DNA of 6,088 bases from positions 1 to 6,088 of the forward strand of contig LKMM01000165.1 in the NCBI GenBank assembly GCA_001563885.1, written 5' to 3'. Below, one piece after another: positions 1 to 5,599 of the stretch. The notes under the pieces are model-generated. The model did not search any database. It was not told the origin of the DNA and worked only from the letters and a program-made list of their open reading frames with translations. Origin of the DNA: Natrialbaceae archaeon B1-Br10_E2g27. GTDB taxonomy: Archaea > Halobacteriota > Halobacteria > Halobacteriales > Natrialbaceae. Within the stretch, counting starts at the first letter, position 1. The number at the start of each line of letters is the position of its first letter. The position numbers were made by a program, and so were the translations under genes.

Positions 1-549
1 CCGACGATCTATGCGGGCAACCACGGCCTCGAACTGGCTCGCAACGACTCGATTGCGATCCACCCGATCGCCCGCAAACGTGCGAGCCGACTCACCGCCA
101 TCTGTGCCACCCTCGAGGTCGTCCTCGAATCCGTTCCAGGAACTCGGATCGAAAACAAGCGACTGACCGGAACCGTCCACGTCCGATCGGTCCCACCCGA
201 ACTTCACCATCTCGTCGAACGCTTTACACACGCCATCGTCGAGCGATTTTCCGGCGGGGACCTCGAGGTCTCGGGCGGCAAGCAGATCTTCGAGATTGGC
301 CCATCGATTCCCTGGGGCAAGGGAAACGCAGTCGAGTTGCTCGCGGCGGACCATCCGCCGGGAACGGTCGTCTGTTATATCGGCGACGACGTCACCGACG
401 AATCGGCGTTTCGGGCCGTCGAACCCGACGGCATCGGCATCCGCGTCGGCGATGGTGAGACGGTGGCATCGCGGCGAGTCGAATCACCGGCCGAGGTGGT
501 GAGGTTCATCGACTGGCTGGGTTCAGCCGGTGTCGCCGCGCTTGGCTAG
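1..549 (+). CDS. otsB: Trehalose-6-phosphate phosphatase, 3' part (partial)
   Basis: The window opens inside this gene in frame 1. The visible 182 residues are the C-terminal two thirds of a HAD-superfamily trehalose-phosphatase, which hydrolyses trehalose 6-phosphate to trehalose and phosphate, the second step of the OtsA/OtsB route to this compatible solute; it acts in the cytoplasm. Seen directly: YAGNHGLE (residues 4-11), the cap-domain ENKRLTGTVHVR strand (51-62), GGKQIFEIGP (92-101) followed by WGKG (105-108), and the HAD acidic motif GDDVTDESAF (128-137) that holds the Mg2+-binding aspartates. These match OtsB in order and spacing. The N-terminal DxDGT nucleophile motif lies upstream of the window. 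The gene ends with TAG at 547-549. An OtsA partner would be expected just upstream but cannot be seen. Family assignment is firm. Confidence 0.93.
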   Translation, partial: PTIYAGNHGLELARNDSIAIHPIARKRASRLTAICATLEVVLESVPGTRIENKRLTGTVHVRSVPPELHHLVERFTHAIVERFSGGDLEVSGGKQIFEIGPSIPWGKGNAVELLAADHPPGTVVCYIGDDVTDESAFRAVEPDGIGIRVGDGETVASRRVESPAEVVRFIDWLGSAGVAALG

Positions 550-551
550 GC

Positions 552-581
552 CGAGTCGGCAACCACACAGCAACCGACTCG
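552..581. repeat. 8-bp inverted repeat after otsB (possible terminator or operator)
   Basis: CGAGTCGG (552-559) and CCGACTCG (574-581) form a perfect 8-bp inverted repeat with a 14-nt loop, starting two bases after the otsB stop. The right-arm word recurs as CCGACTCGAG at 628-637, directly beside the promoter of the next gene. There is no T-tract, so an archaeal poly-T terminator is not shown. The sites could be a weak terminator hairpin or operators for the downstream winged-helix protein. CTCGA words are common in this genome, which lowers confidence. Confidence 0.3.
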
Positions 582-638
582 AACCAGTCTGAACCCGTGG
601 AACTACCGGCAGAATATGCCTAAACCTCCGACTCGAGC

Positions 639-670
639 CGAAAGTATTAGTTACCACTGGAAATGTATAT
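639..670 (+). promoter_or_regulatory. Archaeal promoter of the winged-helix regulator
   Basis: Two AT-rich candidates lie in this G+C-rich gap. CGAAAG followed by TATTAGTT (639-652) looks like BRE plus TATA and would start transcription about 20 nt before the ATG at 692. GGAAATGTATAT (659-670) places a TATA core about 25 nt before the ATG and would give a leaderless mRNA. AGTGAG (681-686) is only a weak Shine-Dalgarno match, which slightly favours the leaderless reading. Confidence 0.45.
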
Positions 671-691
671 CTACTACGAGAGTGAGTACAA

Positions 692-1039
692 ATGAAACTT
701 CGCCAACCAACTGACTTCCTGATCCTGGAAGCGCTCGAAGACAAAGGACGGAACGTGGCGACGAACCTCGCCGCACACACTGGCAAAAGCCGCAAGAACA
801 TCAACACCCGACTCCCGGTGCTCGAAGATTACGGCCTCGTCGACAAGATCGGACCGGCCGAACGGTCGGGCCTCTATGAGATCACGTCGCTCGGGAAAGC
901 TGCACTCGTCTACCAAGACCAGTACGACGAGGCCGACGATTTCGAGGCGCTCATCGAAGGGCCAAGCGCAGGTTCCCCCGACGAAAGCGCCAGCGCCGGG
1001 ACGAACTTAGCCCGTGGCGATAACGACGACGAGGAGTAA
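692..1039 (+). CDS. PhiH1-repressor-like winged-helix DNA-binding protein
   Basis: A 115-residue cytoplasmic protein, probably a transcriptional regulator. Residues 1-75 have the winged-helix layout: an opening LRQPTDFLILEALEDKG helix, NVATNLAAHTGKSRKNINTRL as helix-turn-helix with basic recognition-helix residues (SRKNINTR, 33-40), LPVLEDYGLV, and a wing ending in GLYEITSLGKAAL. This pattern is that of the haloarchaeal family related to the PhiH1 phage repressor. The C-terminal 40 residues are acidic, Ser/Gly-rich and probably disordered, as is common in halophiles. The first ATG is used; promoter elements sit 20-50 nt upstream. It follows otsB by 142 bp with its own promoter, so co-transcription is not required. 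Its target is unknown; the CCGACTCG repeats upstream are candidates for autoregulation. The DNA-binding fold is fairly sure, the regulated genes are not. Confidence 0.85.
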   Translation: MKLRQPTDFLILEALEDKGRNVATNLAAHTGKSRKNINTRLPVLEDYGLVDKIGPAERSGLYEITSLGKAALVYQDQYDEADDFEALIEGPSAGSPDESASAGTNLARGDNDDEE

Positions 1040-1079
1040 CCGCCACGACGGTCCGATGGCGACGCTCGAGTTCTCGTAG

Positions 1080-1099
1080 CCGACGGCTTTCGCTGCCGG
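1080..1099. terminator. Imperfect hairpin in the convergent gap
   Basis: CCGACGGC, a TTTC loop and GCTGCCGG can pair over 8 bp with one A-C mismatch and one G-T wobble. It sits between the convergent ends of the winged-helix gene (stop at 1039) and the metzincin gene (stop at 1107), a place where a bidirectional terminator would make sense. No T-tract follows, so this is only a weak suggestion. Confidence 0.2.
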
Positions 1100-1106
1100 A
1101 GAAGAG

Positions 1107-1889
1107 TCAGCGGCGATCAGTACGCAGACGGAGCCCGCCGCTATACTGTCTGAGGTCACGCCGTGCACACGTAGAAAACGCCAGGCTGAGTTTTCGCGGT
1201 CGGTTGTGCGTGTCCGGATAGGGGCCCCCACACCGCGAGCAGTCGACCTCGTAGTCAGGATCGAACGCATACGTGCTGATCATCGGCGTCGCAACAACGA
1301 CACCGTCCTGGACAGACGCGACGCCGTGGTCATGAGCGAGCCCCAGTGTATGGCCGACTTCGTGGATGAGTACCTGCATCGTCCGTACCGGGGTCGAGAT
1401 CGGGACAGTCGCATCCTCGACGCTGACGGGTGGATCAGCCCCCACCAGTTCGTCGTAAGGCTCGAGGGTCGCGAGATATCGGGCCCCACCGACAGACCCG
1501 ATATGTGGCAACGCATAGCCCGTTGGCGTCTGATGCATCTGTCCATCCGTTACCAGCAGGTTCACGTCAGCCGCCGGATCGATCGATCCTCTACCCAGTG
1601 CTCCATCGAACACCATCGTCGGCCACTCACCGCTCGAGGTAACGAGTGCGCCATCTTCAGTCGAGACCCGAACGACGCCACGAACCGAAACCGAAAGCGA
1701 CCAGTAATCAAACCCACACACACACTCGAGATACTCGACGATTCGCTCCTCAACTCGGGCGTACCTCGCAGCAGCCTCAGACAGCCAGACGCCAATCTCT
1801 AGGGTCTCGACGGGATCGCGCGTCGTGTACGTAAGCGTCCCCATCGAGACCATCGCCCCGACCGTTCCGAGGAGAGCCCGTCTGTTCAT
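1107..1889 (-). CDS. Tat-exported metzincin-type zinc metalloprotease
   Basis: A 260-residue probable secreted or cell-surface endopeptidase. The zinc site is explicit: HEVGHTLGLAHD at residues 176-187 gives HExxHxxGxxHD, with H176, H180 and H186 as ligands and E177 as the general base. TPMISTYAF (201-209) has the right position for the metzincin Met-turn (M203). The start is placed at the ATG at 1889 rather than the GTG at 1940, because MNRRALLGTVGAMVSMGTLT is a short Tat-type signal (twin Arg 3-4, then a hydrophobic stretch); the longer form would bury it. Known haloarchaeal proteins of this kind are grouped with matrixin/adamalysin (M10A/M12B) peptidases, but I cannot fix the subfamily. 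It is not a standard archaemetzincin, since the HCxxxxCxM tail is missing. Five cysteines (56, 58, 217, 220, 241) are unusual for a halophile export and may form disulfides or bind a second metal. GATATGT about 40 nt upstream is a possible TATA box. It stands alone, convergent with the winged-helix gene. Confidence 0.85.
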   Translation of the reverse strand: MNRRALLGTVGAMVSMGTLTYTTRDPVETLEIGVWLSEAAARYARVEERIVEYLECVCGFDYWSLSVSVRGVVRVSTEDGALVTSSGEWPTMVFDGALGRGSIDPAADVNLLVTDGQMHQTPTGYALPHIGSVGGARYLATLEPYDELVGADPPVSVEDATVPISTPVRTMQVLIHEVGHTLGLAHDHGVASVQDGVVVATPMISTYAFDPDYEVDCSRCGGPYPDTHNRPRKLSLAFSTCARRDLRQYSGGLRLRTDRR

Positions 1890-2251
1890 CGCCACTGATT
1901 GATCGGGCCACCTCGAGAGTGACAGCGTACATATCTCCACGCGTTATGGGTTCCGTGACACTCACCGACACAGGTGGGTCTGGTAAATACATCGTGGATA
2001 CTACCGTCGCGTTCGACAGCGAACCCGGCGACGGGCCAGTTCACGAACAACGGAGTGTCACGATATTTTAAAAGTCGTGGATATGAACCCGAGCGTCGAT
2101 ACTCGAGCGTCGATTCGAAAGCGGTGACAATGTCGATGACCAGTACGACTCGACGAAACTGTGTGACGTATCTTGTAACTCCGAGACGGCGAGCATCGGC
2201 CACGACGTCCGATACTAGCAATCGGAAGCAGATGGCGGTGGTGGACAGCCC
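1890..2251. other. Gap of about 360 bp without a convincing gene
   Basis: This stretch lies upstream of the metzincin (minus strand) and upstream of the hypothetical gene at 2252 (plus strand), so it should hold promoters for both. Open frames on either strand are rich in Arg, Ser and Thr rather than acidic and match no family I recognise. Plus-strand frame 2 reads as an acidic peptide between 2087 and 2215 (including GDNVDDQYDSTKLCDVSCN), but has no ATG, GTG or TTG and ends at TAG 2216-2218. This suggests a decayed 5' part of the next gene rather than empty spacer. The stretch could equally be non-coding. Confidence 0.4.
2061..2075 (+). promoter_or_regulatory. Strong TATA-like box without a clear partner gene
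   Basis: ATATTTTAAAAG (2064-2072 core) is the most AT-rich run in this part of the window and would place a start site near 2090-2097 on the plus strand. GGTGA (2123-2127) follows 8 nt before the ATG at 2136, which opens a frame of about 40 codons ending at TGA 2256-2258, overlapping the GTG starts of the next ORF. The box is close to palindromic, so use on the minus strand is possible, but no gene lies at a suitable distance there. Confidence 0.4.
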
Positions 2252-2557
2252 GTGGTGAGCCACGTCGTCGGCGAACTCTTTTCGGGCTCGGACGGCCAGT
2301 ACTACACAGACTGGCAGGTTCGTCGAAACGTTCGAACCGGAACGTGGCGACTGTGTCTCAGCCAGCGAGATCCGAACCGAACGCTCATCGAAGTCAACGA
2401 CGCGTGGCTTATACTGTTGAGACCAATCGCTCCGGCCGACCTTCCCGACTGGGCCGAACTTCGCCTCGAGTGTGGACGGGCCTGGGTGGTCGATACGCGG
2501 ACGAGGGCAGCCTCGAGGCTACGCGAACCCGAGCCGTCTCCGTACCCTCGCTGGTAG
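2252..2557 (+). CDS. Hypothetical protein, possibly 5'-truncated
   Basis: An open frame of 101 codons from GTG 2252 (or GTG 2255) to TAG 2555-2557, whose stop lies 7 bp from the convergent stop of the HTH_10 regulator. I do not recognise the protein. Codon third positions are strongly G/C and the product is Trp-, Arg- and Asp-rich (YYTDWQVRRN, PADLPDWAELRLECGRAWVV), which looks like real haloarchaeal coding sequence; no signal peptide or membrane segment is visible. The start is uncertain. The same frame stays coding-like for another 43 codons upstream of a TAG at 2216-2218 but lacks any start codon there, so the gene may be a remnant with a premature stop. Alternatively, GTG 2255 overlaps the TGA of a small upstream ORF (GTGA at 2255-2258), the arrangement of a translationally coupled pair. 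No function is proposed. Confidence 0.5.
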   Translation: MVSHVVGELFSGSDGQYYTDWQVRRNVRTGTWRLCLSQRDPNRTLIEVNDAWLILLRPIAPADLPDWAELRLECGRAWVVDTRTRAASRLREPEPSPYPRW

Positions 2558-2564
2558 CAAAACG

Positions 2565-4523
2565 TCAGTGTCGCTCGCCGAAAAACTCCTCGAGAATAGT
2601 GTTCAGTCCCTTTCGTAAGTGCTGGTGCATCGTCGGCGGCGAGACGTCCATCGCGTCGGCGATCTCTTCGCCCGTGCTCTCACGCGGCCAGTCGAAAAAG
2701 CCGCTGTAATAGGCGAGTCGAAGCGTCGTCAGCTGGCGATCAGTGAGTTCGTCGACGATTCGATCACGACGCTGTGTAGCAGTTCTGACTGGCCGATCGA
2801 CGACACGACGGGCGACGAGTTCCGTTCGTTCGTACGTACTCGCCAGTGCGTCGGCAATTTCGCGGATATCTGCGTCCTGTGGTACCTCGACTAAACAGGT
2901 GCCAATAGAGTCTTCGACAGTGACACGTCGAATCGTCGCCCCGTGGTTCGACAGCGTCCGAACGCCCGATTTTCCCAGTCGGAGCTCGATCGTACAGCGG
3001 TTGTCGCCGTCAGAGATAAGCCGACACTCCTCGACGGTGTCATCCTCGCGGGCTTCCTCGAGGACGGTCTCACCGTCGACACCCTCGACGGTCACGATCT
3101 GGTTGGTTCGACCGGCTGCCGTCTGTCCGCTCCACTCGAGGAGACAGCGACAGTCGTACTGCTCGGTGAGTTTGAAGGTGAACGTATCACCACCATCGAT
3201 TCGAAATTCGAGTTCGACGACGGCATCAGAAAACAACAACTGCCGATTTTTCACCGCCATCATCGTAAACCCCATCGTCTCACCGAGCAGTTCGAACTCG
3301 GCTCGTTCGGTCTCGCTGAACGCATCGCCGCGACTCGAGAGGACGGTGAGCACGCCATAGATCACGTCCTCGTGGATGACCGGGACGGCAATAAGCGCCC
3401 GAACGCCATCCGCTCTCGCGGCCGCCTGGAGCGACCGGCCGAACAGTTCTGTCTCTGTGACGCCATTTACCGTCTGTATCTCCCCGGTCGTCGCCGCTTC
3501 GACCGTCGGGTGGCTCCGATCGAGGTCGCTTCTCCGAACATACTCTAGAACGCTGTCTGCCTCGCCAGCGCCCGTCCGGTAGATAAGTTCGTCATCCGGC
3601 CCAAGTTCGGCAATCCACGCCCCACTGTAGAGCTTCGAGTCGACTAACTGGATACAGACGTCGCGTTCGATCGCATCCCGTCCGGGCGTCTCGACGAGCG
3701 TTTCGATCACCTGCCGACCGACGGCATTGATTCGGTTTAGCGTCTCGAGGTCTGCCTGCCTGGCTTTGAGTTCGTGCTCTCGGGCGACCCGTTCGGTGAC
3801 ATCCCGAGCGAGCCAGACGACGGCGCGTCGGCCGGCGATCCGTTCGTCCGTCGGGACGACACGAGCTTCGAACTGTCGGATTCCCGTCGTCAGTTCCGTC
3901 TCGTACTCGATCGTCTGTATCTCTTCGCTTTCGAGTGCCCGATCGATACACGCCCGAAACCGACTTGCGTCGTCGTCGGGAAAGACGTCCTCGAGCGTTT
4001 TCCCCACGAGTTCGTCGGCCGTTGCCGTACGCAACGCCGGAACGTCAGGCCGGACGTTGACCTCGAGGTAGGTCCCGTCTGCATCGATCACGAACGCTTC
4101 GTCGGGCAACTCTCTGGCCAGAATGCGGTGATACATCGACGCCGTCTGGGCCCCCACCGGGTCGGTATCGATGGCCTCGAGGATGCCTTCGACGGCACCG
4201 TCCTCATCGAGTGGAATATACTCCGTCGCGTCGGCGCTGACGGCTGCGGCCGCGACCGGCTCCGACCCGGAGGCCGGAGCGACGACCGTCGCCGCTGTGA
4301 CCGTCACCGCCCGGACGGACTCGAGACACTCCCGAACCGCCGCCGGCTCGTCGAGACAGACCACGATACCGACCGGTGACGCCGCCGTGAGGACTGCCTC
4401 GAGATCAGCCCCAGCCGAAACCGACTGGGCTGACTGTCCGGACGCCTCGAGTCGGTCTGCGAGCGGATGCTCGCCGTCCGGTGAGACGATCACGATCGGT
4501 CCTCGCGGTGTGTCTGTATCCAT
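2565..4523 (-). CDS. Bacterio-opsin-activator-like regulator: receiver-like, PAS, GAF, Bat and HTH_10 domains
   Basis: A 652-residue cytoplasmic one-component sensor and transcription factor. In order: a degenerate receiver-like domain (about 8-118; PIVIVSPDG, then VVCLDEP with D58 near the usual acceptor position); a PAS domain (about 128-245) opening YHRILARELPDEAFVIDADG and closing RRAVVWLARDVTERV; a short coiled-coil linker (243-265); a GAF domain (about 265-428; IAVPVIHEDVIYGVLTVLSS at 378-397); the Bat domain (about 432-580, starting VVELEFRI); and the HTH_10 DNA-binding domain (about 593-645; LTDRQLTTLRLAYYSGFFDWPRE, then GEEIADAMDVSPPTMHQHL). This architecture is that of the Halobacterium Bat family, which senses redox or light for bop activation, but such paralogues are numerous and no opsin gene is visible here, so the target is unknown. 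The start at 4523 has a good ribosome site just upstream. Missing receiver residues suggest it is not controlled by phosphorylation. No histidine kinase is adjacent. Confidence 0.93.
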   Translation of the reverse strand: MDTDTPRGPIVIVSPDGEHPLADRLEASGQSAQSVSAGADLEAVLTAASPVGIVVCLDEPAAVRECLESVRAVTVTAATVVAPASGSEPVAAAAVSADATEYIPLDEDGAVEGILEAIDTDPVGAQTASMYHRILARELPDEAFVIDADGTYLEVNVRPDVPALRTATADELVGKTLEDVFPDDDASRFRACIDRALESEEIQTIEYETELTTGIRQFEARVVPTDERIAGRRAVVWLARDVTERVAREHELKARQADLETLNRINAVGRQVIETLVETPGRDAIERDVCIQLVDSKLYSGAWIAELGPDDELIYRTGAGEADSVLEYVRRSDLDRSHPTVEAATTGEIQTVNGVTETELFGRSLQAAARADGVRALIAVPVIHEDVIYGVLTVLSSRGDAFSETERAEFELLGETMGFTMMAVKNRQLLFSDAVVELEFRIDGGDTFTFKLTEQYDCRCLLEWSGQTAAGRTNQIVTVEGVDGETVLEEAREDDTVEECRLISDGDNRCTIELRLGKSGVRTLSNHGATIRRVTVEDSIGTCLVEVPQDADIREIADALASTYERTELVARRVVDRPVRTATQRRDRIVDELTDRQLTTLRLAYYSGFFDWPRESTGEEIADAMDVSPPTMHQHLRKGLNTILEEFFGERH

Positions 4524-4534
4524 CCGTTTCTCCC

Positions 4535-4542
4535 ATCACCTC
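4535..4542 (-). promoter_or_regulatory. Ribosome binding site of the HTH_10 regulator
   Basis: GAGGTGAT on the minus strand is complementary to the archaeal 16S rRNA 3' end and ends 11 nt before the ATG at 4523. It is the clearest Shine-Dalgarno in the window and supports the chosen start. It also implies a leadered mRNA for this gene, unlike its probably leaderless neighbours. Confidence 0.6.
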
Positions 4543-4601
4543 TTCTCGGAGGGAAAACGCTTCTTGACAGAACATTCAGATTGGAACTAAAGAAACTACT
4601 G

Positions 4602-4611
4602 GCTTTTAACA
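4602..4611 (-). promoter_or_regulatory. Possible TATA box of the HTH_10 regulator
   Basis: GTTAAAAGCC on the minus strand has an AT-rich core about 80 nt before the start codon. Transcription from it would begin near 4580 and give a leader of some 55 nt containing the ribosome site. A T-rich run follows (TTTCTTTAG, minus strand), which could instead help end transcription of the gene upstream. The BRE is poor, so the call is weak. Confidence 0.3.
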
Positions 4612-4655
4612 GCAGGCGAATGCGCTTTCGTGTCAACGGCGTTTCCAATGAGCGT

Positions 4656-4907
4656 TCAGAGTTCGCCCTGGTCTTTGAGATCCTCGATAATATCATCAAC
4701 CAGGGGCTCGACGTCATCGTAGGGAAACTCCCCACCGGAAGTCTTCGTATTCAACTCCATTGCAGTCATCGAAAACTCTCCGGACTCGAACGTGGTCCCA
4801 GGGCCGTTTGGCAGCGCTGGAACGAGATCCATCGGACTCGAGATCGGATACTCCGCACCCTCGAACGCCTCGATCATCTGCTCGCGGATTTCGGCTTCGT
4901 CCGTCAT
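4656..4907 (-). CDS. MTH865-like family small protein
   Basis: An 83-residue acidic cytoplasmic protein. The run SPMDLVPALPNGPGTTFES (residues 24-42), then SMTAMELNTK (46-55), FPYDDVEPLVDDIIEDLKDQG, is the signature of the MTH865-like family, small helical proteins found mainly in Archaea and of unknown biochemical role. The whole family length is present. The start is set at the ATG at 4907, not the GTG at 4925, because the homology begins at TDEAEIREQ and the TATA box would put transcription almost exactly at this ATG. It lies upstream of the HTH_10 regulator on the same strand, 132 bp apart, and is divergent from the ribbon-helix-helix gene with 186 bp between the start codons. Family is firm; function is not known. 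Confidence 0.9.
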   Translation of the reverse strand: MTDEAEIREQMIEAFEGAEYPISSPMDLVPALPNGPGTTFESGEFSMTAMELNTKTSGGEFPYDDVEPLVDDIIEDLKDQGEL

Positions 4908-4930
4908 TACGTCACGCCGTACCACCCGAT

Positions 4931-4945
4931 AAATAATAAATTTGT
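4931..4945 (-). promoter_or_regulatory. TATA box of the MTH865-like gene
   Basis: On the minus strand AAATTTATTATTTATC is a strongly AT-rich run in a G+C-rich background. Its TTTATTA core is centred about 30 nt before the ATG at 4907, the spacing for a leaderless or nearly leaderless transcript. No Shine-Dalgarno is visible in front of the ATG, which agrees with that. Confidence 0.6.
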
Positions 4946-5055
4946 GGGTAGTTCTTGCCCGCTAGCCGATCCGAGAGGCCGACCCGGCTGGCATCCAGGG
5001 CAGTTGGTCTCTCGAGTATCGATGCCGTCGTTCGTCTCATTGGCTCTGACGTTCC

Positions 5056-5074
5056 CGAAACAATGATTATGTAT
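5056..5074 (+). promoter_or_regulatory. BRE/TATA promoter of the RHH gene
   Basis: CGAAACAA (5056-5063) looks like a BRE and is followed by GATTATGTA (5065-5073) as TATA box, centred about 25 nt before the ATG at 5094. This predicts a leaderless mRNA. The shared 186-bp divergent region also contains a near-perfect inverted repeat, CGAGAGGCC (4972-4980) and GGTCTCTCG (5006-5014), of unknown meaning. Confidence 0.6.
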
Positions 5075-5093
5075 CAGTGAGCTATGTTGAGAT

Positions 5094-5483
5094 ATGGCCA
5101 AAGATACCGTCAGGTACCCAGACGAGGTCGTCGACGAGATCGACGCACTCGTCGAAGACGGTATGTTCGAGAGCAAATCCGAGTTCTATCGCTTCTCCGC
5201 CGAGTACGTGCTGACGCTGATCAATCCCGACCACGACGTCAAAACCTTCAATTTCGACGAGATCAAAACCGAACTCGACATCACGCGAGAAGATCACGCA
5301 AAAGCACTGGGTACCGACGGCGGCACCTTCTTTTTAGATGCCGTCATCACCGTCCGAAAACACGGCTTACGCGGCAACTTCGAGGCCGCAGAGCGCTTTA
5401 TCGACACCCACTACGATTCGACCGACCAGGAGTGTATTATTCTCGAGGAACTGTTAGGAACCTACCGCAGCGGATCTGCCTAG
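5094..5483 (+). CDS. Ribbon-helix-helix (CopG/MetJ/Arc-type) protein with a C-terminal extension
   Basis: A 129-residue probable DNA-binding regulator. The N-terminal 45 residues have the RHH pattern: a short strand (DTVRYPD, 4-10), helix 1 (EVVDEIDALVEDGMF), the turn with SKSEFYR (27-33), and helix 2 (FYRFSAEYVLTLI). RHH proteins bind operators as dimers through the paired strands. Residues 55-129 form an acidic, mostly helical extension (FNFDEIKTELDITREDH, then FFLDAVITVRKHGLRGNFEAAERFIDTHY) that I do not recognise. A short RHH head plus a longer tail recalls haloarchaeal CdrL, the partner of the cell-division regulator CdrS, but no ftsZ2 or cdrS is nearby, so that is only a comparison. The ATG at 5094 fits the promoter. 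Its stop is 8 bp from the left end of the IS-derived element, so the insertion left this gene whole as far as can be seen. Confidence 0.85.
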   Translation: MAKDTVRYPDEVVDEIDALVEDGMFESKSEFYRFSAEYVLTLINPDHDVKTFNFDEIKTELDITREDHAKALGTDGGTFFLDAVITVRKHGLRGNFEAAERFIDTHYDSTDQECIILEELLGTYRSGSA

Positions 5484-5508
5484 AGAATTATAAAGGCCAA
5501 GGAGAATA

Positions 5509-5528
5509 CCTGCGGCTTCAGCCGCAGG
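5509..5528 (+). repeat. Left-end hairpin of the element
   Basis: CCTGCGGC, loop TTCA, GCCGCAGG: a perfect 8-bp stem. It is preceded by GAAT and followed by ATGAAT. IS200/IS605 TnpA recognises such subterminal hairpins as single-stranded DNA; the short word at the 5' foot is where the guide that pairs with the cleavage site normally lies. Confidence 0.75.
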
Positions 5529-5599
5529 ATGAATCCGACAACTCGGAGTCAATCTACGCTGCAATAGCCACGCTGAGATTTGGCAATCAGTAGCTTAAA

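Noticed and set aside
1206..1802. Plus-strand ORF of 198 codons opposite the metzincin
   Set aside because: The minus strand carries the full HExxHxxGxxHD protease with a signal peptide. The plus-strand product is Arg-rich and shows no domain.
1890..1940. Longer form of the metzincin beginning at GTG 1940
   Set aside because: It would put 17 polar residues before the twin-arginine signal, which is normally at the very N-terminus; the ATG at 1889 fits better.
1886..2263. Minus-strand ORF of 125 codons upstream of the metzincin
   Set aside because: It overlaps the metzincin start, lacks haloarchaeal acidic composition and has no promoter or ribosome site suited to it. I could not relate it to any family.
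2943..3548. Plus-strand ORF of 201 codons, and others at 2743-3360, 3774-4379 and 4171-4590
   Set aside because: They lie antisense to the HTH_10 regulator, whose domains are continuous and recognisable. The products are Arg/Ser-rich and match no family; long antisense frames are expected in G+C-rich DNA.
4960..5015. Possible tRNA or other RNA gene in the divergent gap near 4960-5015
   Set aside because: Only short inverted repeats are present; there is no cloverleaf, no TTCGA-type T-loop and no acceptor stem.
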